Positions 9,012-17,600 of a stretch of 64,000 nucleotides of DNA are shown here, one piece after another (position 1 is the stretch's first letter; every line of letters starts with the position of its first letter). Under the pieces are notes generated by a model. That model saw only the letters and a program-made list of their open reading frames with translations, ran no database searches and was not told the origin of the DNA. The stretch comes from Leptospira saintgironsiae (GTDB lineage Bacteria > Spirochaetota > Leptospiria > Leptospirales > Leptospiraceae): positions 124,001 through 188,000 of the forward strand of contig NZ_NPDR01000005.1 of assembly GCF_002811765.1 (NCBI RefSeq), in the 5' to 3' direction. The position numbers were made by a program, and so were the translations under genes.

Positions 9012-9911
9012 ATGCAAACTTATTTAGAAACCCCTTCCGAATGTTTTTCTAATTTAAAGGATTATCCTTTTTCCCCTAATTATATTTCCGTAGGAGAATT
9101 CAAAATGCATTATGTGGACGAAGGTCCTAAGGATGCAAAAGAAACAGTTTTATTATTACATGGAGAGCCTAGTTGGTCTTATCTTTATAGAAAGATGATC
9201 TCTCCTTTATCAGAAAAAGGTTATAGAGTGATAGCACCCGATCTGATCGGTTTTGGAAAATCAGATAAGCCTACAGATCTAAAAATATATACGTATAAAA
9301 ATCATGTGGACTGGCTTAAAAATTTTATTACTGGTCTAGACCTACAGAATATCACACTCTTTTGCCAAGATTGGGGAGGGCTTTTAGGATTAAGGGCAGT
9401 AGCGGAATTGGATTCTAAATTTGCACGAGTATGTGCTGCGAATACTTTTTTACCCACAGGAGATATTCCTCCTAAAGAAGATTTTTTTAAATGGCTTCGG
9501 TTTTCCCAAGAAGTTAGCAAACTTCCAGTAGGGAAGATCATCCAAAACGGATGTGTAAGTAAATTAAGTCCTGATATTATTCATGCTTATGATTCTCCTT
9601 ATCCGGATGAATCTTATAAGGCTGGCGCCAGGAAATTTCCTACCCTTGTCCCGATTTCCCCTGATAATCCTGAAACGGAAAGAAATCGTCAGGCTTGGAT
9701 GTTCTATAAAAATTTCAAAAAACCTTTTATTACCATGTTCAGTGATTCAGATCCTATCACAAAAGGTGGAGATATATTCTTTAGAAGGACTATCCCAGGT
9801 GCAAAAGGGCAAAAACATACTGTGATACAGGGAGCTGGACATTTCCTTCAGGAAGAGAAAGGCGAGCTACTTGCAGAACTTCTTTCTGAATTTATCCAGA
9901 ACAATCCTTAA
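9012..9911 (+). CDS. dhmA: Haloalkane dehalogenase (alpha/beta-hydrolase, subfamily I)
   Basis: The 299-residue alpha/beta-hydrolase matches haloalkane dehalogenase subfamily I (DhlA/DhmA). HGEPSWSYLYRKM (50-62) forms the oxyanion region. QDWGG (119-123) supplies the nucleophile Asp120 and the first halide-binding Trp121. The cap contains FFKWLRF with Trp163, a plausible second halide-binding tryptophan. A late acidic residue in SDSDPITKG and the base histidine in GAGHFLQEE complete the triad. Family members hydrolyse carbon-halogen bonds to alcohols in the cytoplasm. The natural substrate in Leptospira is unknown. The gene is convergent with the enoyl-CoA hydratase gene, with no gap. Confidence 0.88.
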   Translation: MQTYLETPSECFSNLKDYPFSPNYISVGEFKMHYVDEGPKDAKETVLLLHGEPSWSYLYRKMISPLSEKGYRVIAPDLIGFGKSDKPTDLKIYTYKNHVDWLKNFITGLDLQNITLFCQDWGGLLGLRAVAELDSKFARVCAANTFLPTGDIPPKEDFFKWLRFSQEVSKLPVGKIIQNGCVSKLSPDIIHAYDSPYPDESYKAGARKFPTLVPISPDNPETERNRQAWMFYKNFKKPFITMFSDSDPITKGGDIFFRRTIPGAKGQKHTVIQGAGHFLQEEKGELLAELLSEFIQNNP

Positions 9912-10664
9912 TCAGATTTTCTGTTTTATAGATTTTGCATATTCTGAAACGATTTTGAAGAAGTTCGGATCTTCTAAAAATTCTTTGAATAGATCGAATT
10001 CTTTTTTTAGATTTTCATAAAGGTTACCTTGGAAAAAATTATTCGAGATCTCTTTTTCTGCTCTAATAAGTTTTGGATTCCATTGGGAAAGTTTATCCAA
10101 TACTTTTAGTCCTTTTGCAATTGGATCACCTTCTGTAACGACTTCGTCTATTATCCCTAATTTTAATGCGTCTTGAGAGCGGAGAGGATCTCCGAGTAAT
10201 GTTATAGATAATGCTTTTGTAGGGCCTACTTTGCGAGCCAGAGTTGTGATCAATGGAGGACCTCCGAAACGAATTTCTGGTCGAAATAAGAATGTTTTCC
10301 TTTCTGCAAGAATATAATCACCCGAAAGTGCAAGATCAAAACCTCCAGCAGAACAAAAACCTTTTATAACGCAGACTAAAGGTTTTGGAAAAGAATAAAG
10401 CTCATAATGATATTCTAAAATACGGTGTTTGAATGACTCTAGTTTTGTTTCGATTACTTCTTCTAAATCGTAACCGCTACAGAAGTTTTTGCCGTTTGCT
10501 CCTAAAAGTACTCCTCTGATCTTAGGATCTTTTTTGGATTCTGAAAAAACAGATTCTAATTCGTCTCTAATCCCTATATTCAATGCATTATTGGATTCTG
10601 GACGGTTTAAAAGTACGATCAATAATCCATCCCGATTTTCCAAACTCAGATATTTATAATCCAT
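9912..10664 (-). CDS. Enoyl-CoA hydratase/isomerase (crotonase) family protein
   Basis: The 250-residue protein has the crotonase fold. The oxyanion-hole segments NFCSGYDL and [16 protein letters not shown] (about 105-120) are present, along with the FRPEIRFG segment that carries the second catalytic glutamate. The first catalytic glutamate (Glu144 of rat enoyl-CoA hydratase, within GGxELA) is aspartate here (GGFDLA). The enzyme may therefore be an isomerase or another crotonase rather than a classical hydratase. It probably acts on acyl-CoA thioesters in fatty-acid catabolism. The gene is monocistronic, facing the dehalogenase. Confidence 0.82.
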   Translation of the reverse strand: MDYKYLSLENRDGLLIVLLNRPESNNALNIGIRDELESVFSESKKDPKIRGVLLGANGKNFCSGYDLEEVIETKLESFKHRILEYHYELYSFPKPLVCVIKGFCSAGGFDLALSGDYILAERKTFLFRPEIRFGGPPLITTLARKVGPTKALSITLLGDPLRSQDALKLGIIDEVVTEGDPIAKGLKVLDKLSQWNPKLIRAEKEISNNFFQGNLYENLKKEFDLFKEFLEDPNFFKIVSEYAKSIKQKI

Positions 10665-10783
10665 GAAGATGTTTAATAAGGTTTATTTTTAAAAATTCAA
10701 ATGAAAATGAATTCTTTTTTTCAGGAAATTCGGTAACCTTTTTGGTTCGGAGTAGAAGCTAAGGGGAATGAAAGGAGCCTGCT

Positions 10784-11260
10784 ATGTTATCTAAGATCCG
10801 ATTTTTTGCTTTAATTTTATCTGCACTAACCCTTGGAATGAGATTTGCGCATGTGATGGAAGCAGCACCCAAATTGCATTGGGAAGCTGAACTATATTTT
10901 CAAGTCCAAACTAGTTTGTATAAATATTTTGCCATCATAGGTCCTATTGTGCAGATAGGTTCCATTCTTCTTATTTTTACGATCGCTTACCTTTCTAAAG
11001 GTACAAAATCATTTCGTTATACAATTTTGAGCGCCTTCTCTTTTATTTTCTCCTTAGGGGTTTGGTTCTTTTTCGTGGCGCCTGCTTCTTCTCAAATCAA
11101 AGAATGGACAGTCACTCATACAATTCCAGAAAATTGGAATAGTATAAGGTCCGCTTGGCAATTCGGTCAAGTGGGTGCATTCAGCTTTGATCTGATCGCA
11201 TTTTGTCTTCTGGCAAGTTCAATCCTTCTTGTGAAAGACGACTCTATACAGAAATCTTAA
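10784..11260 (+). CDS. DUF1772-like four-helix membrane protein
   Basis: The 158-residue protein has four predicted transmembrane helices. Family-like elements are MRFAHVMEAAPKL near the N-terminus and W..THTIPENWNSIRSAWQFGQ (about 113-132), which recall DUF1772 (anthrone oxygenase-like) proteins. AAAGGAG lies a good distance before the ATG. No activity can be assigned. The last 4 bp overlap the convergent FadL-family gene. Confidence 0.7.
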   Translation: MLSKIRFFALILSALTLGMRFAHVMEAAPKLHWEAELYFQVQTSLYKYFAIIGPIVQIGSILLIFTIAYLSKGTKSFRYTILSAFSFIFSLGVWFFFVAPASSQIKEWTVTHTIPENWNSIRSAWQFGQVGAFSFDLIAFCLLASSILLVKDDSIQKS

Positions 11261-12645
11261 TCAAAAGAATAGCCGGCTCCTAATAATATAGCAGGGATAT
11301 CCGATCTTAATGAATGTTTGAATTCGTTTACTCGGATATCGTCTTTGGAGAATACAGCATGATTGAAATTCCAATCAGCAGAGCCTCCATTATAAACTCT
11401 TACCGGAAGATAATATAAAAGAGTAAAATCAAATTTCCATTTTCCGGTTGAGTATCCGAATCCACCAGAAACAAGATCTTGGACCATGATTCCTGCTTGG
11501 AGTGCATTTGTTCCTTCTGATCTTAAAACTCCAGAGTTATGCCTTGCACCTAATCTGTAGGTCCAATCGTTTACGATCCATTCTCCTCCGATTCCTAATG
11601 CCCATGAATCATGATACGCTAAATTTTGAGGGATTACATTCGTTTGTCCGAATGCAGTTGGGAATACAGGGGCAGCCAAAGTTTGTTTATAAGTAGAAGT
11701 ATAAGAAGCATAATTATAATATAATGCGTCTACTCCGATCTTGAATGTATCTGTTCCATAAGAAAAACCTAAACCATGTCTTTCCGGAACTGCGAATGTT
11801 GCAGAAACCCCAGTGCGACTAGGATAAGAGCCTACTTGCATACTTCCATCTAAAGGGATTTTTGCGGAAGTTTGGTAAGAATAAGCAATTTTTAATGTTT
11901 CAGTGATCTGATAAGTAGTTCCGAAAATACCACCGAGCGCATATGCGTTTTTACTTTTATAATCAAAACCTTGGCCTGGGACTTCAATGTTTCCAGTAAT
12001 ATCATGAAACTTTTGGTAAGCGATCTGTCTGGAATAAATTCCTTCCACTCCTAACGCTATAGAAAGTCCGCCAATTTTATATGAGAGTGCATGAGTGGAT
12101 TTAACTAGATAAAAGGTAGAAGAATAACTTTCCTGTATTCTTCTAGAATCTCCTATTGGACTTGGAAGTTTCATCCCTGACCAATCGTTCAAACTTTGAC
12201 CATTAGGCGTAATCCTTGTGAGCCCGGAAACTTCTCCGTTTCCGCCGCCCGGTATATAAATTCCTCCTCCGTATGTCCATTTTTCGTTGATTGGAATTCG
12301 GATCGCGAAATAGGGAAGTGGGGCGAGCACGTTATAGGATTCGGAGTTTTCGTAAGAAAGATTTGGGTCTGGATCAGAGAACTTGTCTTTGTATACTGTA
12401 CGGATGTACGGTAAAGAAACTCCGAACTCCAACTCTTTTTGGTTTTTGAGACTTAAGTTAGCCGGATTAGTCCCTATGTCCATAGGAGATCCCCCGATCG
12501 CTAAATTTACTCCTCCCATACCTCCGTATCTCGCATTATGAGAAGGTTGAAAAAGTCCAACAGCCTCTAACTTAGGAGCCAGGAAAGAAATTATAGCCAA
12601 AAAAAATAGGGAGAATTTTTTACGAACTCTAGATCCAAAAAGCAT
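11257..12645 (-). CDS. OmpP1/FadL/TodX-family outer-membrane transporter
   Basis: The 462-residue precursor has a signal peptide (basic RVRKK, then FSLFFLAIISFLAP, probable cleavage near LEA). The mature N-terminus carries the FadL-family hallmark HNARYGGMGGVNLA followed by DIGTNPANLS. The rest alternates polar and aromatic residues as in a 14-strand beta-barrel and ends in AGYSFD, a normal outer-membrane C-terminus. FadL proteins take up long-chain fatty acids and other hydrophobic compounds. The neighbours (crotonase, dehalogenase, MpaB-type oxygenase) fit hydrophobic substrate uptake, which is inference. Confidence 0.9.
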   Translation of the reverse strand: MLFGSRVRKKFSLFFLAIISFLAPKLEAVGLFQPSHNARYGGMGGVNLAIGGSPMDIGTNPANLSLKNQKELEFGVSLPYIRTVYKDKFSDPDPNLSYENSESYNVLAPLPYFAIRIPINEKWTYGGGIYIPGGGNGEVSGLTRITPNGQSLNDWSGMKLPSPIGDSRRIQESYSSTFYLVKSTHALSYKIGGLSIALGVEGIYSRQIAYQKFHDITGNIEVPGQGFDYKSKNAYALGGIFGTTYQITETLKIAYSYQTSAKIPLDGSMQVGSYPSRTGVSATFAVPERHGLGFSYGTDTFKIGVDALYYNYASYTSTYKQTLAAPVFPTAFGQTNVIPQNLAYHDSWALGIGGEWIVNDWTYRLGARHNSGVLRSEGTNALQAGIMVQDLVSGGFGYSTGKWKFDFTLLYYLPVRVYNGGSADWNFNHAVFSKDDIRVNEFKHSLRSDIPAILLGAGYSFD

Positions 12646-12742
12646 GCTTCAAGTAATTCGTTACGGTTTTTTTTACAAGTGCTTTCTTTTTAAAATTCAA
12701 AATATAAAACTGGCGGATTCCTGAACAAGGTTAGGTTTTAGA

Positions 12743-13867
12743 ATGAATTCGAGTGAGTTACGTGCATTACGAAAAATTACTGATCCATTGGCGGACGAGA
12801 TAGTCACAAAATATTTTACTGAATCCGCTTTTGACAGAGAAAAAACCATGCTTTTTTTCGATGCGCTTTCCAAGAACTCGGATCCGATTCCTTCCGGTTT
12901 ACCTGACTATCTAGAAAAATATTTTTATGAGACGGAAGACCTTCCTTCATGGGCGGATAAGAATAAGATCGCAAAAGGGGAGAAGTTATTCTCCACTTAT
13001 GGTCCTCAGATCTTAATGATGCTTTGTGTTAAGTCTCTTCCCATGGCTTACTCTTGCGGAGATGGAGCACAGGTACTTTATAAAACTGGAAGATTAATAG
13101 AACAGAATGGTGTAATAGACGGAGTTAATCGAAGACTGATGGAAACAACTCAGTTTGTTATTTCTGTTGCTCAGGAGAATGGACTGGGCCCTCAAGGTAA
13201 AGGAATACGCACCGCTCAAAAAGTAAGACTGATGCATGCATCCATACGTTATTTTCTTGGAAAAGGAAAAGATTGGGATCCTGCTTGGGGGCAACCGATT
13301 AACCAAGAGGACATGGCAGGTACTCTGCAATCTTTTTCTAGTTTGGTAGTCGAAGGCCTTGGCCAATCTTCCTTAACACTCAGTCAGGATGAAAAAGACG
13401 CATACATTCATCTTTGGAGAGTTGTAGGACATTTTATTGGAGTAAAACCTGAACTTTGTCCAGAAGGATATGGCGCAGCACATTCTTTAGGTGAATCCAT
13501 ATTTAGCGACCAACAAAAACCCTCGGATGCAGGTAAGATACTTGCAAAATCTCTGTTGGACTTTATGGAATATATGCTTCCTGGAAATTTATTCGACAAT
13601 CTTCCATTATTTTTTCTGCAAACATATATGGGACAAAAAACAAGCGAAGTGCTTGGTTTAGGATGGCCTCCTAAAAATCCTTTGGGCTATTTTATGGAAA
13701 GGATCTTTAAGGATATAGACTCACATGAAGATAGTGATGAAGGGTTCGGAAAGTTAGTCGCTTATTTTGCTTCCAAACTTCTTTTTTCTATGGATCATTT
13801 TTATTACGGCGGAAAGAAAGCAAGATTTTGGATCCCGCCTTCATTAAGAGAGAATTGGAGACTATAA
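12743..13867 (+). CDS. MpaB/rubber-oxygenase (Lcp-like, DUF2236) family oxygenase
   Basis: The 374-residue protein resembles the DUF2236 family, which includes fungal MpaB and the haem b latex-clearing protein Lcp. The conserved core KVRLMHASIR (about 161-170) contains the arginine and histidine of the RLxHxxxR signature. A second conserved histidine lies in WRVVGHFIGV (about 224-233). Members cleave polyprenyl double bonds, or are predicted to. No signal peptide is visible, so it should act in the cytoplasm or on the inner face of the membrane. Only 3 bp separate it from the downstream membrane protein, so the two form an operon. Confidence 0.82.
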   Translation: MNSSELRALRKITDPLADEIVTKYFTESAFDREKTMLFFDALSKNSDPIPSGLPDYLEKYFYETEDLPSWADKNKIAKGEKLFSTYGPQILMMLCVKSLPMAYSCGDGAQVLYKTGRLIEQNGVIDGVNRRLMETTQFVISVAQENGLGPQGKGIRTAQKVRLMHASIRYFLGKGKDWDPAWGQPINQEDMAGTLQSFSSLVVEGLGQSSLTLSQDEKDAYIHLWRVVGHFIGVKPELCPEGYGAAHSLGESIFSDQQKPSDAGKILAKSLLDFMEYMLPGNLFDNLPLFFLQTYMGQKTSEVLGLGWPPKNPLGYFMERIFKDIDSHEDSDEGFGKLVAYFASKLLFSMDHFYYGGKKARFWIPPSLRENWRL

Positions 13868-13870
13868 AGG

Positions 13871-14551
13871 ATGAGTTTTTGGCAGTCTTTAGCAACGGAT
13901 CCGGAGTATTTCGGACGTTATACGCTTATTGAGAATATTTTCCTGCTATTAGGTGTGGTTTTCTGGGCCTATATGTATGCAGTTCTTCTAATAGAGCCAT
14001 TTAAGAAAAAATTCGTTGAGATGCCCGTTTTTATCGCCTGCGGGAACATTATTTGGGAATTATTATGGGGTTTCTGCTTTAAAGAGCCCATGGGTGCGAT
14101 ATTACTATGGGGCTATAGACTTGGATTCGTATTGGACATAGTGATTTTCTATCAGGTGATCCGATTTGGTAAAAAACAAATTTCCTTGCCAATGACGGAT
14201 AAGGGATATAAATTCCTTTTGGGCATTTTGGTGGTATCTTGGGGATTATTGATCTATACTTTCTATAAGGGAGGTTATGATCTTTTTACCGGATCTAATT
14301 CGGCTTATATCTTAAGTCTGATCATTTCGGTAATGTATCCGATCCTTTTCTTAAAAACTGGAGATCTGAACATGTTCTCTTATTCGGTTTCTTGGGCTAA
14401 GTTTTTGGGAAATGGATTTTTTACGATCTTCATATTTCTGTACTTTCCGGATAAGTATTTTGTTCAGGTATTGAGCGGACTTGGAACGATAGCTGACATA
14501 TACTACGTTTGGATCTTTACACGCCAAAAGTATTCGCCCTCTAAAGTGTGA
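13871..14551 (+). CDS. Membrane protein resembling Pyr4/PaxB-type transmembrane terpene cyclases
   Basis: The 226-residue protein has about seven hydrophobic segments. EMPVFIACGNIIWELLWGF (about 54-72) matches the MP...NxxWE motif of fungal Pyr4/PaxB-type integral-membrane terpene cyclases, where the glutamate is functionally important. The segment after it (LDIVIFYQVIRFGK) and the C-terminal WAKFLGNGF...IADIYYVWIFTRQ, with its aspartate, also align by eye. The length is usual for that family. This assignment is from remembered sequences and needs profile confirmation; the safe call is a conserved polytopic membrane protein. Coupling to an MpaB-type oxygenase supports a polyprenyl or terpenoid role. 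Confidence 0.6.
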   Translation: MSFWQSLATDPEYFGRYTLIENIFLLLGVVFWAYMYAVLLIEPFKKKFVEMPVFIACGNIIWELLWGFCFKEPMGAILLWGYRLGFVLDIVIFYQVIRFGKKQISLPMTDKGYKFLLGILVVSWGLLIYTFYKGGYDLFTGSNSAYILSLIISVMYPILFLKTGDLNMFSYSVSWAKFLGNGFFTIFIFLYFPDKYFVQVLSGLGTIADIYYVWIFTRQKYSPSKV

Positions 14552-14609
14552 ACTTTAAATATTCGTTCGGGTGGAGTTTCGAGACCAATAGGTTTCGAAA
14601 AAGATAAAA

Positions 14610-17600
14610 TTGGAAACTACGCAGGATTTGTCCACAGACAGAGTTCCTTATGAATTGGGGGAATTGCTGTACGAGGACAGTTTTTCTCAAACATATAGAG
14701 GAAAATTCGGTAGGACCAGAGAGCCAAAGATCATTCGAGTACAAAGACCGGAGGGGAAAGAAACCTCTTCGGTATATTTCTTGAATGAATTCGAATTGGG
14801 TAAACTGGTTAGCGATCCTGGTATTCTTAAACCCGAAGATATGTTCGAAAATTCGGATGGTATCTGTCTGGTTTACGAAAATATTCCTTCTAAACTTCTT
14901 CATCAAAGTTTGGCAGAATCAATTTCTCTCGAAACTTTTTTAGAGATAGCGTTAGCGATCACAGAGAATCTTGCCAAGCTACATTCTTTCGGAATTGTTC
15001 ATAATCAAATTTCTCCGCGTGCATTTTTCTATAATCCGGATACTGGAGAGACAAAACTTGCTTGGTTGGGAGGAGCTTCTCTCCTTCTTTCCGAAAAAGG
15101 AAGTTATGCGCCTCTTAGATATACATTCGATATTCTACCATATTGTTCTCCTGAAAATACCGGAAGATTAAATCGCCCTGTTGATTTTAGATCGGATGCG
15201 TATTCTTTAGGTGCTTTATTTTATAAGATGATCTCCGGAGCTCCTCCTTTTGAAACAGAAGATCCTTTGGAGATGGTTCATTATCATATCGCAAGATCTC
15301 CTGTTTCTTTAGTTAAGAAGAGGGAAGATGTTCCTACTGCAATTTCTACTTTGGTAGACAAATTACTCTCTAAGATGCCGGAAGAGAGATACTTCTCTTT
15401 GGAAAATCTGATACATGATCTAAAGAGTATTAAAGATTCTTTAAAGTCCAAACGAAAATTGTCTGAATTTGTGCCGGGTGTTTACGAAAGAAAGGTAGGT
15501 TTTAGAGATTCCCCTCGCATCTATGATAGAGATAAAGAAAGAAAGGAGATCGAATCCGGGATAGTAAATGTAACTAACGGAAAAAGGTCCGCTGTATTCA
15601 TTGGAGGGAAATCAGGTACTGGTAAAACTGCTCTTGTAGAAGATGCGATCACTTATCTGGATATTTATTCTGTAGTTCTCTTGCGGGGAAAATTCGAAGA
15701 AGATAAAAAAGAAATCCCTTATTATGCATTTCGTCAGATCATGGATGATCTTTTAAGAAGGATATTACAGAAAAAAGAAGAAGAGATCATTCTACTTAAG
15801 AATTTTATAAAGGAAACTCTAGGAGACAATATAGAGATCCTGACCCAATTTTTACCTGATTTGGGAAAAACTTTAGGAATAGAAATACCTGCAAAAACAA
15901 ATAAGAGACAGAAGGACGAAAAGATCCTATTTGCAGTTGCTCTTAAATTTTTAACTCTTTGTTTTGATCGAAAAAATCCAGCAATCATTCTTGTAGATGA
16001 TCTACAATGGGCGGATTCTGCTTCTCTTGCATTACTCGAATTCATTTTAAATAGCGAAGATTGGGAAGGATTATTATTCGTTCTTACAAGTCGTTCGGAA
16101 GATGCAGACTTCTTTCCGAATGTGAATGTAAAACAAGGCTCTCCAGGTTTAGATCTGAGAGAGATACGACTTACTCCTCTAAACGAACATAGCGTTTTTA
16201 AATATGTTTCGGATAGTATCCATGTTTCTGCAGAAGACGCGAACAGACTCGCAGAAGTTTTAGTTTCTAAAACTGGAGGGAATCCTTTATTTTTACACCA
16301 ATTCTTAAAATCCTTATATGAAGAAGGATGTTTGAGTTTTGATCAAAAAACTGCTTATCATATAGTAGATTGGGATAGGCTTTTACAGAGGACAGTTACG
16401 GATAACGTTCTCGACTTATTTTTAGATAAGGTTGGAAAACTTCCAGATGAGACACTGGAGGTTTTGAGAGTAGGCGCCTGTATCGGTGCAAAATTCGATC
16501 TGAAAGATATGTACGATTTTTTCAAGACCAGGCCTGGAGTTTTGTCTAGAGGAATTCGAGAAGCGGTCAGGGAAGGGATCGTATTTTATAGAGAATCCGG
16601 AAACATGTTGTTCCCGGCCTTACAGTATATTTCTCAAAAAAAGATAGAAGAGTCCGGAATGTATTCCTCTCTTTCGGATATTCAGTTCCATTTTTCACAT
16701 GATAGAATGATCCAAAGTATTTTAGATGCAACTGATTCTGCAGAAAAAGCAAGGATCCATAATATACTTGCAAAATTGCTAATAGACAGAGAAAAAACTT
16801 CGAGCGGATCAGAACAAGTCCTAGATATTGCAAATCATCTTTTGCGATCTAGAGAATTACATACTAACGGGCAGGCGAACGAGGACTTCTTCCATTATAC
16901 AATACTCGCAGGAAATTCTGCAAAAGCCGGAGCGGCTTACGAGTCCTCGTATTCTTTTTTCAGTCTACTTGCTTCTCAACTTAAAGACTCTTATTGGCAG
17001 AAAGATAGAAAGAATGCGATCCATATTTTAAAGTCTCTTGCAGAATCTGCATATTATTTATCCAGAAGAGAAGAAGCTGAAAAGATAGTATCTAATTTAC
17101 TTTCCAGGCTTAATAGTCCATCCGAAAAAGCAGATGTTTATCTGATGCAATTGGAAGTGATGAACGTTTATAACGATTTGGATTCAGCATCCAAGATCGG
17201 GATCAAAGCATTACAATCACTTGGGATAGGGTTCAAAGAGAAACCGGGATTTTTAGCTGTATTCGGTGAAGTGCTGAAGATGATCTTCTATAGTAGAGGA
17301 AGATCTCCAGAAAAGTTAGTGAATGCAAAAGATAGTAAGGATCCGTATAAAACGGAGGCCTTAAACATTTTAGTCAACCTTCTGAATTATGGAAAACATA
17401 TGGATATGAAGGTGATGGCTTATATTTATTTAAAGCTGATCAACCTTACCTTAAAAGAAGGAAACGCGCCATTCAGCTTTTTCGGCTACGCAGGATTTGG
17501 TTCTATATTACTTTCTATCAACGGAAATTTCCAACAGTCCATGAGATATTGGACTTTGGCAGAAAAGATATTAAAAAAATTTAAATCAGACGAACTTTAT

